A stretch of 64,000 bases of DNA from Lachnospiraceae bacterium (GCA_019421365.1 JAHZFJ010000010.1:89132-153131); one strand, 5' to 3'. Counted from the first letter of the stretch, positions 1 to 9,457 are shown. Made by a program: numbers and translations. Notes: a model not told the origin generated them from the letters alone.

Positions 1-1
1 A

Positions 2-502
2 CTTTTAATATCATATTCCATAATGAAAAAAAATGATGTTCTACTAACAAGAAAAGGTAGTTCCTGGTGCGTGAACAGTTATCGATTAGGTAGTTATTCA
101 GAACCCGAAGATCTTACAATGCACATTCGCATTACTTTTCCTACATTAGGTATGTGTCAAGCATTCTATAATTCATTAATTGAGCTAGGTTATGATAGTG
201 AGACAATTACAACACGTCACAATACAATCTACTTTATCTATGATGAACCAAAATCGCCACAGCCACTTACTCGTAACATCTTGACAACATATATCATGCA
301 GAAAAATAACTTCTCCTACATTACTGCCTATGAATACATTACACAGGATTATTCTGAAACCTTTTCTAAATTAGCGTACCTAAAAAATTATTTTCCTGAG
401 ATGTATCATGAGATAATTAAGATAGGGCAACCTGCTGAGATGTATGACGATTACACACAGATTGCGGGCTATCTACAATATTCTAAAGCGGGCAAATCTT
501 GA
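2..502 (+). CDS. Hypothetical protein, probably 5'-truncated by the window edge
   Basis: The first internal ATG is at 23, but no ribosome binding site precedes it and the frame stays open to the window edge, so the true start probably lies upstream. At least 159 residues are visible. The protein is soluble-looking and rich in Tyr, Thr and Ile, with no signal peptide, membrane segment or recognisable motif. It ends 7 bp before the convergent amidohydrolase, with no terminator hairpin in the gap. I do not recognise the family. Confidence 0.6.
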   Translation, partial: LLISYSIMKKNDVLLTRKGSSWCVNSYRLGSYSEPEDLTMHIRITFPTLGMCQAFYNSLIELGYDSETITTRHNTIYFIYDEPKSPQPLTRNILTTYIMQKNNFSYITAYEYITQDYSETFSKLAYLKNYFPEMYHEIIKIGQPAEMYDDYTQIAGYLQYSKAGKS

Positions 503-509
503 TTGATTA

Positions 510-1697
510 CTATGTTTCCAATGGATTCTCATCTTTACTTGAGTCGTATACCACTACTCCGTTAATTATGGTATATAATGTTTTAGTGAACAATTCCATG
601 GGATTACCATTAAATATTGCTATATCCGCATCTTTTCCTATTTCAATGCTGCCAAGTCGATCATCTACGCCACAGATTTTGGCAGCATTAATTGTAATTG
701 CTTTTAAACCTTCTTCTAAATCAAGCCCTGCACGTACTGCGAAACCTGCACAAAGAGGAAGAGCTTCAATCCTAATTACAGGATGATCCGTAGTAATTGA
801 TATCAACACGCCTTCCTTATTCAAGATTCCTGCTGTCTTGAATGTAAGGTTCTGCACTTCTATCTTATCTCGCGAAACTAGAGCAGGCCCTACTATTGCT
901 GGAAAACCAGCGTCTGCTATTTCCTTTGCTATAAGATGCCCTTCACTACAATGATCGAGTGTGATATCCAAATCATATTCCTTGGCGATTCTAATTGCTG
1001 TCATTATATCATCCGTCCGATGTACGTGTGCCTTAAGCGGTATCTTCTTTTCAAACACAGGTATCCAGCATTCGTAATGAAAATCTTCTTCAAAATCCTC
1101 ATTGCTATTCTTAGCTTTTTTCTTTCTTTCTATATACTGCTTTGCTTTAAACAACTCTTCACGAAGCATAGCTCCAATCGCCATCCTTGTCTGTGGAGAT
1201 TTTCCTTGATCACTATAGTTCTTCTTTGGATTCTCCCCAAATGCTATTTTCATCGCGGCAGGATTCTTAACTATCGACTCATCAATTACTCGTCCATATG
1301 TCTTCATAACTAAAAATTGTCCACCTACAACATTCGAACTACCTGGACCAACCATTACTGCCGTAATTCCTGTATGGACAGCTTCTGCGAAGGCTGCATC
1401 CATAGGATTAATTGCATCAATTGCACGCAAATAAGGTGTAATCGGATTACAGATTTCATTACAATCATCTCCCTCAAAGCCTTTCTTCTCTTCCGTAATA
1501 CCAATGTGACAATGAGACTCGATTATTCCTGGCATAACCCATGCTCCCTTTGCATCAATTACTTGCAATTCTCCATCATCTTCTACTTTGATTGCTTTCC
1601 CTATATCTTTAATCTTACCTTCATAGATAAGCACACACCCATTCTCTAAGGTTACTCCCGCCATTGTTATAATTTTTCCATTTTTAATAAGCAACAT
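510..1697 (-). CDS. Amidohydrolase (imidazolonepropionase/dihydroorotase-like metal-dependent hydrolase)
   Basis: A metal-dependent hydrolase of the amidohydrolase superfamily, about 395 residues. The N-terminal beta-sandwich strand (MLLIKNGKI) is followed by the metal-binding HxH in ESHCHIG (about residues 62-64). Further His ligands lie in KAHVHR and LDHCSEGH, and the catalytic Asp is probably in TTDHPV. The C-terminal GKDADIAIFNG strand is typical of the superfamily. The frame opens at 1736, but GGAAGGAG sits 8 bases before the ATG at 1697 and only 2 before the ATG at 1703, so I chose 1697. No neighbouring gene indicates the substrate, which is probably a cyclic amide or imidazolone-like compound. 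Members of this subgroup are often annotated simply as amidohydrolase. Confidence 0.85.
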   Translation of the reverse strand: MLLIKNGKIITMAGVTLENGCVLIYEGKIKDIGKAIKVEDDGELQVIDAKGAWVMPGIIESHCHIGITEEKKGFEGDDCNEICNPITPYLRAIDAINPMDAAFAEAVHTGITAVMVGPGSSNVVGGQFLVMKTYGRVIDESIVKNPAAMKIAFGENPKKNYSDQGKSPQTRMAIGAMLREELFKAKQYIERKKKAKNSNEDFEEDFHYECWIPVFEKKIPLKAHVHRTDDIMTAIRIAKEYDLDITLDHCSEGHLIAKEIADAGFPAIVGPALVSRDKIEVQNLTFKTAGILNKEGVLISITTDHPVIRIEALPLCAGFAVRAGLDLEEGLKAITINAAKICGVDDRLGSIEIGKDADIAIFNGNPMELFTKTLYTIINGVVVYDSSKDENPLET

Positions 1698-1843
1698 AAA
1701 CATTGCTCCTTCCTTTTTCTGTACAAAGCTTTCCAAAAATAGTATTTCCTCTGTTTAATAGAATATACTTAATACCCATACTAATGAATTAATTAAGAAA
1801 TTATGGTAATACTACTAAAGTATTTTTCTATGAAAGGAGTTAT

Positions 1844-2044
1844 GTGAATAAAATGAAAGCAACAGTAGATCAAGACGGATGTATTAGCTGTGGAGTATGC
1901 GTTAGTGCATGTCCTGAAGTATTCTCATTCAATGATAATGATGTATCAGAAGCTATAAAAGGTGATATTCCTGAAGACAGCATTGAGGCTGCTAAGGAAG
2001 CTCGTGACAGTTGTCCTGTTAGTGTTATTTCTATTAATGATTAA
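1844..2044 (+). CDS. Ferredoxin, single [4Fe-4S] type
   Basis: A small 66-residue electron carrier. CISCGVC gives Cys13, Cys16 and Cys19, Cys23 precedes Pro, and a distal Cys57 lies in SCPVSV. This spacing fits the monocluster 4Fe-4S ferredoxins of the Thermotoga/Desulfovibrio type: Cys13, 16, 19 and 57 would bind the cluster, and Cys23 is left over. AAAGGAG at 1834-1839 is 4 bases before a GTG at 1844 and 13 before an ATG at 1853, so the start is either one. It is monocistronic and followed by a strong terminator. It probably donates low-potential electrons to an oxidoreductase encoded elsewhere. Confidence 0.9.
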   Translation: MNKMKATVDQDGCISCGVCVSACPEVFSFNDNDVSEAIKGDIPEDSIEAAKEARDSCPVSVISIND

Positions 2045-2062
2045 TCATCCCATTAATAACTG

Positions 2063-2140
2063 ATTCGGGTGCCTAAAGTCAATTTTAATTTAGGTCTCAT
2101 CAATTTGCACAAGTTAATGTGTGAGCATGTTATACCAAAC
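2063..2140 (+). repeat. Half copy of the ATTCGGGTG palindromic repeat
   Basis: ATTCGGGTG, then a TTTTAATT stretch and TCAATTTGCACAA, follow the left arm of the giant hairpin at 53551-53817 in the same order, but no right arm is present. It lies in the convergent gap between the ferredoxin and the germination operon, so it looks like a truncated, decayed copy. Confidence 0.5.
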
Positions 2141-2155
2141 GTACTTCACTCACAA

Positions 2156-2215
2156 AAAAAAAACAATTTTCATTTACTGCTAATTAACTAACAGTGATAC
2201 GAAAATTGTTTTTTT
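2156..2215. terminator. Bidirectional terminator between ferredoxin and germination operon
   Basis: AAAAAACAATTTTC (about 2156-2170) pairs with GAAAATTGTTTTTT (2201-2214). A run of A precedes the stem and a run of T follows it, so it can terminate transcription from either side. Confidence 0.75.
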
Positions 2216-2222
2216 ATGCTCA

Positions 2223-3353
2223 TTATTTCGTCTTAGCTTCTACTCTTTGTGTTCTTACAGTCGCTACTCCACTTTTACTGTAATGTACAATTATTAATAC
2301 AAACGGTATTACATATTGCATGATAAGATTCCATTTTACTATGATCGTATTGTATAGGAATTCAACATCAAACTGTGTTCTGCAAAGAACTAATGCCAAG
2401 TAATAAATGAATACAGCAAAAGGAATATATAAGAAATTCATCTTCCTTACCGAACATACCCATTTGATACAGCGAATTGAAATACTAGCATACAGACAAA
2501 TTCCTAAGAAATCAGATAAAAACATGATTATAATTAATATTGCCTCAAAATGTTCTAGTATATTCAGTACGGATATCCCCTTCATAGCAACATAAAAAGG
2601 TGCCGATATGGAAATAGCTGCATTGTTTCCAACAATACTATACGAAACAACCGTTACTACGATTAGCAAAGCAAGAAAAAGGACAATTGTCGTCGCAAAA
2701 AAACGAGCAGTTAGTTTTCCGCTTTTACTATGATCTTTTACACTATCTCCGTAGATTAAAATCAAAAACAAGTTACCTGCTGCAGCTATTATAAAACCTG
2801 CTTGCCCGCACAGTTCTGAAAAAGATAACGTATTAGCAACCTTAATATAATCCCATCGAATATTAGGAATTGCACTTAATATATATATGAATAGAATGAC
2901 TAACATCGGTACTAGTACAAACTCTGCAATACGAAAAATTGTTTTAATCCCACGCAAGAATGCATAAAGAACTAGTATAATCATTGTAACAAAGAATACT
3001 TGCTCCCTGGTATTAGACATAATTGATGATTGAAGATTTAACGTATATTGCCACACCTTTGTGGTTAATACAACAAACGCCCAAATACCATAGAAAACGA
3101 TTATTGTTTTTGCAACTACGCGTCCAAAGAGTTCTACGAGAATCTCGTAAAAATTATGATTCGGATACGCTTGCATGAAGACTGCAATCAATAACGCCAG
3201 TGGTATTAGTGCCACAAGAGAAAGTAACACACTAATACCTGCGCTACTACTATTACCCACCGCTAATTCTGCTGGTATTAGTGTTAGAATAGGGGTTATC
3301 GAAATGGCTAAAAACATATAAAATAACTGCCTGAATGTAATAACTTTTTTCAT
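2223..3353 (-). CDS. GerAB/GerKB-type spore germination receptor permease subunit
   Basis: The B subunit of a GerA-type nutrient germinant receptor, an integral inner spore membrane protein related to APC amino acid transporters. The 376 residues contain about ten hydrophobic segments, the first after a short FRQLFYMFLA start region typical of the family. The ATG at 3353 overlaps the stop of the upstream small ORF in an ATGA arrangement and is preceded by AGGTAGGT at 7 bases; an upstream GTG at 3359 is less likely. It is the last gene of the operon. In established models the B subunit binds the germinant. The ligand here is unknown. Confidence 0.9.
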   Translation of the reverse strand: MKKVITFRQLFYMFLAISITPILTLIPAELAVGNSSSAGISVLLSLVALIPLALLIAVFMQAYPNHNFYEILVELFGRVVAKTIIVFYGIWAFVVLTTKVWQYTLNLQSSIMSNTREQVFFVTMIILVLYAFLRGIKTIFRIAEFVLVPMLVILFIYILSAIPNIRWDYIKVANTLSFSELCGQAGFIIAAAGNLFLILIYGDSVKDHSKSGKLTARFFATTIVLFLALLIVVTVVSYSIVGNNAAISISAPFYVAMKGISVLNILEHFEAILIIIMFLSDFLGICLYASISIRCIKWVCSVRKMNFLYIPFAVFIYYLALVLCRTQFDVEFLYNTIIVKWNLIMQYVIPFVLIIVHYSKSGVATVRTQRVEAKTK

Positions 3354-3562
3354 AGACACGACCTACCTTCTACTATCCTGTAGGATAATGTATAAGATTC
3401 CATAACACTATTACCATAAGGATTACCCGTGTAATAGATGCCTAAAGCAATTGCTGCTAAACTGAAAACTAAGAACAAGTAAAGCTTCTTCTTATCGTTA
3501 ACAAGTTCTTTTCCTTTCCATAGTAAAGTAGCAATGATAATAATAACGAATATATATAACAT
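3350..3562 (-). CDS. Small two-segment membrane protein inside the germination operon
   Basis: This 70-residue ORF has two hydrophobic helices (about residues 1-15 and 28-45) separated by a Lys-rich loop (KGKELVNDKKK). GGAGG lies 6 bases before its ATG and overlaps the stop of the upstream C-subunit gene. Its own stop overlaps the B-subunit ATG, so translation is probably coupled. It has no close family that I recognise. Small D-type subunits with two membrane helices accompany some gerA operons and modulate receptor function, and this may be an analogue, although here it sits between C and B. Confidence 0.75.
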   Translation of the reverse strand: MLYIFVIIIIATLLWKGKELVNDKKKLYLFLVFSLAAIALGIYYTGNPYGNSVMESYTLSYRIVEGRSCL

Positions 3563-3565
3563 CCT

Positions 3566-4663
3566 CTACCTCCACTCCTCTAACACAATAGACTTGGTTA
3601 TTCTTGATTCAATTGTGTAATCAAATTTCGTAAACTGAAGATAATCATCTTTGTGATTGCGTAGAGCATTCCATATTGTACTATTATTCTCAAGAATATC
3701 ACTTAGACGAAACAAATCAACATCAATTTCCCTTGCAGTAGTAAATGCTTGATCAAGCAATTGAATCATATACTTCGTTTGTTCATCCTTGATTTTCTTT
3801 CTTAATTTAGCATCAATTACTTGATTTGGAGAGGATATACTACGTAATACACTATCGAATTTCAAATGAACATTAATATGAACACTATTTGATTGTAAGG
3901 TTGGAGTTAACACTGTTTTTACATTATGAACAGTCAATCCATACCCATCTGGAAGGTAAATTGGACAACTCTTAACAATCCCTCTAAGCAAATCAACTCC
4001 TAGTGATGTGTCCTCGTCAAGAAAAGCAACTAATTTATTGTCGCGGAATGCAGCATATCCACTCATCCCAAGCTTCTTATCCGCATAATTAATAAATGGC
4101 ATAATTATACTTGATTTGCCGTCTTCAATCTCCTCAAAAATCGATAAGATTGTGTTCTCGTTCCTGGTGATAGAATCTAATCGTTTCGATACCATTGCCT
4201 TTAAGTCTTCATGAACCATAGATTTTTCTGCTTTGGCATCTTTAAGAATTGTTGCTGCATCTTCATCCTTAACAACATACATTAAAGCATTTATTTTGAT
4301 TGTCTCATCAGAAATTAAAAAACGAACTGTCTCATCTATTCCATGGTCTGCAAGTCCCTGTCCAATTAGATAAAAGTTGGTATAGGAAAAAGAAAGATCT
4401 TTCTTATTCTCTTTTTTAAGTTCCTCAATCGTTTCAAAAAGGGTATCCCCTTTTGCTTCGATCGTCTCCACATCTCCGTTAATAGAATCCGGGCCACCGA
4501 TTCCATATAAAGCTGTGATACTATACTGATTATCAATATAGTCAATTGCCAAAACCCTAATCATATCAATCTCATTGATCTCTTTTTTATTAAAGTCCTT
4601 AGAACAGCCTCCCATTGTAAAGCAAAACAATAGTATGCCTATTCCTAAAATAATCTTCTTCAT
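3566..4663 (-). CDS. GerAC/GerKC-type germination receptor lipoprotein
   Basis: The C subunit of the GerA-type receptor, 365 residues, anchored to the outer face of the inner spore membrane. The N-terminus is a lipoprotein signal: Lys-Lys, a hydrophobic core, then the lipobox TMGGC with a Ser after the Cys. The rest resembles Spore_GerAC proteins, for example RVLAIDYID near the N-terminus and the C-terminal TREIDVDLFRL region. The start is the ATG at 4663, five bases after AGGAGG; the GTG at 4669 lies inside that ribosome binding site. It is 9 bases from the A-subunit gene in the same operon. Confidence 0.9.
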   Translation of the reverse strand: MKKIILGIGILLFCFTMGGCSKDFNKKEINEIDMIRVLAIDYIDNQYSITALYGIGGPDSINGDVETIEAKGDTLFETIEELKKENKKDLSFSYTNFYLIGQGLADHGIDETVRFLISDETIKINALMYVVKDEDAATILKDAKAEKSMVHEDLKAMVSKRLDSITRNENTILSIFEEIEDGKSSIIMPFINYADKKLGMSGYAAFRDNKLVAFLDEDTSLGVDLLRGIVKSCPIYLPDGYGLTVHNVKTVLTPTLQSNSVHINVHLKFDSVLRSISSPNQVIDAKLRKKIKDEQTKYMIQLLDQAFTTAREIDVDLFRLSDILENNSTIWNALRNHKDDYLQFTKFDYTIESRITKSIVLEEWR

Positions 4664-4672
4664 AGGCACCTC

Positions 4673-6133
4673 CTACTTTTGCTTTCTATGATTTTTATTT
4701 GCAATTCCTTCTGGACGATATTTGAAGAAACGTACAGGATAACGAAATAGTGTATCTTTATGAGTTTTATGCTCTGCATCAACAAATGGTGATAGATATG
4801 CTACTCCGTAATTATCCAGACTACAAAGGTGTGTAATCATTAATGTGATACCAACCATTAAGCCCAAAAATCCAGCGAAGGTTGCTAATATTGCAATGCC
4901 AAGCCGAATAACGCGTACTGCATTTGCTAAATCTTGATTTGGTAACGTAAAACCTGCTATTCCTGTGAATGCAACTATTATTACAACAGCAGGTGAAATT
5001 AAATTAGCTGACACTGCAGCTTGACCTACTACTAAACCACCTACTATTGACATTGCTTGACCTATTGTCTTAGGCAATCGCAGACCTGCTTCAATAATAA
5101 TTTCAAATGAGATTAATAAACCAAACACTTCAACTGCCGATGAAAACGGCACATTTACCTTAGCATACTGTATGGAAAGTGCCTGCTCTATTGGAAGCAT
5201 CTGATGTTGAAAGGTTGTTATTGCAATATATAGACCTGGTAATATAATTGTTAGAATTAATGCTAAATATCTTACTGTACGTAAACAACTACCTATAATA
5301 AAGTTCTCTGCATAATCTTCTGGCGATTGCATTAAAATTGGAAATTGACATGGTAAGATATATACAAAAGGCATGCCGTCAATAATAAGTGCAATTCGAC
5401 CATCTGTTAAATTAGACGAACAACGATCTGGCCTTTGCGTATACATAACTTGAGGAAAGAGACTACTTCGATTACTCGCTATGAATTCCTCTATAAAAGC
5501 AGGGGTAGGAGTATTATCAATATCAATCCTCTTAATAGCTTTCTTCAATTGCTCTACGTTCTCCATATCTGCTATATTACTTATATAGGCAATTGCTATA
5601 TCTGCTCGATTCACTCGACCTACTGTCATCTGCTCAATAACAAGATATGGTGAACGAATTCTTCTTCTTATTAAGGCTGTATTCGTACGAAGTACTTCAA
5701 TGAAGCAATCTTTCGCACCTTTCATTACGCCTTCATCAGAAGGCTCTGAAACAGATCTCTTATCAAACCCTCTTGCATCAAAAAGAATCGCCTTGTGCAA
5801 ATCATCAAATATAACTCCCGCCATTCCACTCATAACACCCTGGATTAATACATCCATATCGGTTACTTCAGAAGCAAAATCGTGATATGCCATACCAGAA
5901 AACATTGCATCAAATAATTCTTGTTGATTCTTACATTCCCTTATTGCAGTATTATCTGCAAAAGGTCGTAGAATTGCTTGATCGAAAATAGTGTCATTTA
6001 CAAGACCATCTACACAAAAGATATGAATCTGTACTTTATATTGAGCTGTTTTTATTTCACGAACTAATACATCTCCACTTTTAACAAACAAATTTTTTAG
6101 GTATTCCGATTCAATTAATTGTTGCAAAACCAT
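4673..6133 (-). CDS. GerAA/GerKA-type germination receptor subunit A
   Basis: The first gene of the germination operon encodes a 486-residue GerA-family membrane protein. The soluble N-terminal half (about residues 1-240) is followed by about five membrane segments between roughly 280 and 460. Family hallmarks include RRRIRSPYLVIEQMTVGRVNR, FPQVMYTQRPD and LPCQFPILMQSPEDYAE, which links the soluble and membrane parts. Together with the C and B subunits it forms the nutrient sensor that starts spore germination. Expression is expected from a forespore sigma factor, but I could not identify a convincing sigma-G promoter upstream. Confidence 0.92.
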   Translation of the reverse strand: MVLQQLIESEYLKNLFVKSGDVLVREIKTAQYKVQIHIFCVDGLVNDTIFDQAILRPFADNTAIRECKNQQELFDAMFSGMAYHDFASEVTDMDVLIQGVMSGMAGVIFDDLHKAILFDARGFDKRSVSEPSDEGVMKGAKDCFIEVLRTNTALIRRRIRSPYLVIEQMTVGRVNRADIAIAYISNIADMENVEQLKKAIKRIDIDNTPTPAFIEEFIASNRSSLFPQVMYTQRPDRCSSNLTDGRIALIIDGMPFVYILPCQFPILMQSPEDYAENFIIGSCLRTVRYLALILTIILPGLYIAITTFQHQMLPIEQALSIQYAKVNVPFSSAVEVFGLLISFEIIIEAGLRLPKTIGQAMSIVGGLVVGQAAVSANLISPAVVIIVAFTGIAGFTLPNQDLANAVRVIRLGIAILATFAGFLGLMVGITLMITHLCSLDNYGVAYLSPFVDAEHKTHKDTLFRYPVRFFKYRPEGIANKNHRKQK

Positions 6134-6200
6134 TCTCCCTTTCGAATGAATTATATATAGTAATAGATATACCTTTCATTCTTCCAGAAAAAATGTAATT

Positions 6201-7097
6201 TTATTCAAAAGCTAAACTAAAATATCCTTTTCCTCTCTCAACTGGAAAACGTGACATGATTGTTTGTGTCGTTTGTGTTGTTTTTATTCTTTGTAGCTCA
6301 ACAGCCTGTAGATTATCCGTTTGTGTCAAATGAATTGAACATTCCTTTGCTTTACTATCTGTTAATAACTGTCTTGCTAACTCTACAATCATCTCACTAG
6401 GCATAGTGTGCTCTCTAATATATAGTACATCCTCATATTCGCGAATCATAACTACATACGTATCGTCTACAAGTAATGTTTTGCCCCCTGTAAAAGCATT
6501 CTCTTTGATAGCATAAGCAAGTACTGGCGCTTCCCATTCAACATAGTAGTTTCCAGATAACCATCTATCTCTAATCTTCTTATATAAACCACAATCCCTA
6601 TCACTTAACTCCTTGATTGCAAATCTTGGACGTTTAGATGATAACGTTGCTGCCTTAAGTTCAGCTTCCGATTTTTCATCTTTCTCTAGCTGCTCTTTCT
6701 CTATATGAATCATCTTTCTAATAATTGTTGACGAATATCCATTTCTCTCATAAAATCGTTCAAGGTCTTTCGTGGCTGGTTGTAAAAATGTTGCGTTACT
6801 TGTGATTTCATTCGCATAATCTAGAAGCATCGAGCTATATCCTTTTCCTCTTGCTTCTGGCAAAGTGGCAACTGCATAGATATAATAAACCTTTTGTAAA
6901 TCTTCCTTTTCATGTAATCTAGCTGGCATCAATGTAAGCATAGAAACTGGCTTTCCATCTATTAGATAAACTAAAGTGCTCTCATCACTAAAGTATTCAC
7001 GGAAGAAGAAATCAATATAGGAATCTTCATCATGAAAGCATTCCTTCCAAATCTTCTTTAGTTCAATAACCATTGTATTATCTGCAAATTGAATCAT
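6201..7097 (-). CDS. GNAT-family N-acetyltransferase
   Basis: The N-terminal half (about residues 1-135) is a GNAT acetyltransferase fold. The acetyl-CoA binding motif A is visible as VATLPEARGKGYSS, with the R-G-x-G loop. The C-terminal half has no recognised motif and may be the SCP2-like second domain seen in Eis-type acetyltransferases; this is inference. AGAGAGG is 7 bases before the ATG at 7097, which I prefer to the ATG at 7118. Length is 298 residues. It stands alone, and the substrate is unknown. Confidence 0.8.
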   Translation of the reverse strand: MIQFADNTMVIELKKIWKECFHDEDSYIDFFFREYFSDESTLVYLIDGKPVSMLTLMPARLHEKEDLQKVYYIYAVATLPEARGKGYSSMLLDYANEITSNATFLQPATKDLERFYERNGYSSTIIRKMIHIEKEQLEKDEKSEAELKAATLSSKRPRFAIKELSDRDCGLYKKIRDRWLSGNYYVEWEAPVLAYAIKENAFTGGKTLLVDDTYVVMIREYEDVLYIREHTMPSEMIVELARQLLTDSKAKECSIHLTQTDNLQAVELQRIKTTQTTQTIMSRFPVERGKGYFSLAFE

Positions 7098-7127
7098 ATA
7101 ATCGCCTCTCTTTATCATGTAAGTATT

Positions 7128-7176
7128 AGGATTCGGGTGTCAAAAGAGAAAATTAATCTTTTAACACCCGAATCCT
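7128..7176. repeat. Short palindromic copy of the ATTCGGGTGTC repeat (possible terminator)
   Basis: AGGATTCGGGTGTCAAAAGA pairs with TCTTTTAACACCCGAATCCT around a 9-base loop, with one mismatch. The outer sequence matches the ends of the 267-bp hairpin at 53551-53817, so this is a minimal version of the same family. It lies just upstream of the GNAT gene. Confidence 0.7.
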
Positions 7177-7184
7177 ATTTATAT

Positions 7185-7250
7185 AACTTCGCACTTGAAG
7201 ATTTCAAAGAGTAGCCAACTGCTCTAAATGAAAGTTTTTATGTGCGAAGA
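7185..7250 (+). repeat. AACTTCGCAC repeat, copy 1
   Basis: AACTTCGCACTTGAAGA and ATGTGCGAAG form inverted ends around a conserved interior that includes CTGCTCTAAATGAA. It is nearly identical in plan to the copy at 19736. It follows the short palindromic repeat directly, upstream of the GNAT gene and downstream of the GH112 gene end. Confidence 0.75.
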
Positions 7251-7265
7251 AATTATATTATAACA

Positions 7266-9422
7266 CTAAAGTTCCCGTATTTGCATCTCATATTCATTAA
7301 GTGAGAAAGTTTCTACACCCTTTGGCGTCATGACATTGGTTACTTGTGTACTATCTGAATTATTGACAACCACTAATATACGATTCTTAGGGTAATAAGC
7401 CGATTCTGTATTCATATTATCCGTTATGTACTCTTGTGCCAAAGTTTTATTTGTACCAAATAGTAATAATTGCAGTAGCATGCGGATATTCTCATTCGTA
7501 ATATGAAAACTTGATAAATAGATTCCCTTTCCACTACCGAATTCGTTAACCGTAACTGTTGGCATCCCACCTTGTTCTGCTAACACTTTTGTTTTGTCTG
7601 ATATCAGCATGGCCCCTTCTAAAGGTTTAACCTCTGCACCGTCAGGTATAATGTGATTCATATTATCTGCTGCAATATTCCATCTTCCATGGCATACCTT
7701 TGCCCCAGTATCCTTATCCACGCCCAATACTTGAGCCATTCTAAAATATGTATGATAACCTTCAATAGCAGAAGGTTCATTTACTCCGAGAAAGCATCCA
7801 CCTTCGTATACCCATTCATTTAATTTTGTTATGACTTCATCATCTTCCCAATCACTGCCTCCACTCCATGCTGTGCCGGCTTTACCAGCATTAATAATTA
7901 CATCGTACTGTTGCAACTTATCACACGTAACATCATTAAAATTCAGGAAAGAAACATTTACAGGAAGCCCAGAAAGCGCCTCATTAATATGGATTAAATC
8001 ATGCATATACGTTTCATGAAAATGCCCTGATAAACTCCATGACCTGATCCTTCCCCAACTATTCAAGATTCCTACTCGACAAGGAATTGTATATACCGTT
8101 CCTTCTTCGTGTAGTTGTTTAATTAATCGAAATTCGTCAGTAAGATATTCGATATAATCACAAAACTCTGGATACGCCTCTACAAGGTGAAGGTATCCGC
8201 CTAAACCAATTCTTTCAACTGGTTGTCTAAGAAGTGCTCTTCTAATTCGATACCAATATTCTTTTGCATCTTTTGTTGGATTTCCACCTTCTGAAAAAGT
8301 CGGTGCTCCTCCTAGTCCAACGGGAAACAGATATGGATGGAGTCTTAACTCATGCGTTTTAACATTAACATTGGCACACAATCTTGTTTCATATCCTGAA
8401 AAGACACATTTGATTAGACCATCAAATTCAAGTTCATTGAATATATCACTATAAGGTTCGACACCAATCCAGCTATCATCATAAAACACATAAGCTTCTT
8501 TATTATAACTATGTACTAGGTTAACTAGTCTCTTTCCAAAATCAACTACAAAACGATTGGTAAACTCCATATAATCAAGTTGTTTCTTATTGGGTGGCAT
8601 ATGGGTTACATGAAATTTTCCCTGATTAATAAAATCCTCAGATGTTAGCCGATATCCATAGGTTTTCTCAAACTCTTTAAGTGCCAGTGGACTTACCGTA
8701 AAGTCATAGGATCCCCAATCCGAGAACAAGCTCCGATTTTCTTTACTGCTCCCCCAAATCCAAGCAAAGTTATAAAACATCGATGTAAATCGGACAACTG
8801 TTGTTAACGGATGTTCATTGCACCATTGATCCAGCCAATTATACAGATATTCCCTCGCCTCAGCACTTCTTGGATCTATCGGCATAAGGTGTTCTCTATC
8901 CCATTGATTTGTCACATGATTATACATAGAAATCTCTTCCCAGATTCTATAAGCCAAAAAATTAACGGTATACTCATGAAAAGGAGTAACGGATTGAATT
9001 ACTACATTCCCTGCTTCCTTTTCATATGTCCACTGATATCTAGAAATTTCTTTGTTGGTAGTTCTATCAAACACCTGCCAATACTTAATCGCCTCTTCAC
9101 TGTCATTAATCAAAAACTGCTCCTCGAAGAATCCGTCTAATAGGTGAATGACAAAGTAACCATCCTTTGCAACTACAGGGCAAGATATCAAAAAAGTTTG
9201 CTGTAATTTATCCATATTCTGTTTTGCCCAATCATTATGGTCTCTAATGATACAAACCGTTGAATATATCCCATATCCTTGTTTCATAATCTCATCTGAT
9301 AATACGGTTCCATCACTATCCCGTATTACATCAGCACCCCATTTTACAGCCATGTCACATGTCAATTCCTCGTACCCAGCTTCTCCTGGAAGTGTAAAAC
9401 TCCCCTTCTTAGCATATTGCAT
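7266..9422 (-). CDS. GH112 beta-galactoside phosphorylase (galactosyl-rhamnose or galacto-N-biose type)
   Basis: A 718-residue cytoplasmic phosphorylase of the lacto-N-biose/galacto-N-biose family. These enzymes split a beta-galactoside with phosphate to give alpha-galactose 1-phosphate. Family landmarks are RFTSMFYNFAW (about 211-221), the general-acid region YDDSWIGVEPY with Asp316 as probable acid, FSEGGNP, and RIGLGGYLHL. The acceptor-contacting stretch CVFSGYETRL differs from the GSVGNGSTLRL type I recall for lacto-N-biose phosphorylases. With a GH105-type gene directly upstream, a galactosyl-beta-1,4-L-rhamnose substrate from rhamnogalacturonan is the best guess (inference). AGGAGG precedes the ATG by 7 bases. 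No signal peptide is present, so it acts on imported disaccharides. Confidence 0.88.
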   Translation of the reverse strand: MQYAKKGSFTLPGEAGYEELTCDMAVKWGADVIRDSDGTVLSDEIMKQGYGIYSTVCIIRDHNDWAKQNMDKLQQTFLISCPVVAKDGYFVIHLLDGFFEEQFLINDSEEAIKYWQVFDRTTNKEISRYQWTYEKEAGNVVIQSVTPFHEYTVNFLAYRIWEEISMYNHVTNQWDREHLMPIDPRSAEAREYLYNWLDQWCNEHPLTTVVRFTSMFYNFAWIWGSSKENRSLFSDWGSYDFTVSPLALKEFEKTYGYRLTSEDFINQGKFHVTHMPPNKKQLDYMEFTNRFVVDFGKRLVNLVHSYNKEAYVFYDDSWIGVEPYSDIFNELEFDGLIKCVFSGYETRLCANVNVKTHELRLHPYLFPVGLGGAPTFSEGGNPTKDAKEYWYRIRRALLRQPVERIGLGGYLHLVEAYPEFCDYIEYLTDEFRLIKQLHEEGTVYTIPCRVGILNSWGRIRSWSLSGHFHETYMHDLIHINEALSGLPVNVSFLNFNDVTCDKLQQYDVIINAGKAGTAWSGGSDWEDDEVITKLNEWVYEGGCFLGVNEPSAIEGYHTYFRMAQVLGVDKDTGAKVCHGRWNIAADNMNHIIPDGAEVKPLEGAMLISDKTKVLAEQGGMPTVTVNEFGSGKGIYLSSFHITNENIRMLLQLLLFGTNKTLAQEYITDNMNTESAYYPKNRILVVVNNSDSTQVTNVMTPKGVETFSLNEYEMQIREL

Positions 9423-9457
9423 ATATCTGCCTCCTATATTAAGCTCTGACTGTATTC

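Noticed and set aside
6134..6200. Sigma-G promoter for the germination operon
   Set aside because: A GTATA-like -35 is visible, but the spacing to the only CATTCGA-like -10 is about 19 bases, which is too long.
8811..9140. Antisense open frames across the GH112 gene
   Set aside because: They lie opposite strongly conserved coding sequence, lack ribosome binding sites and have shadow-type composition.
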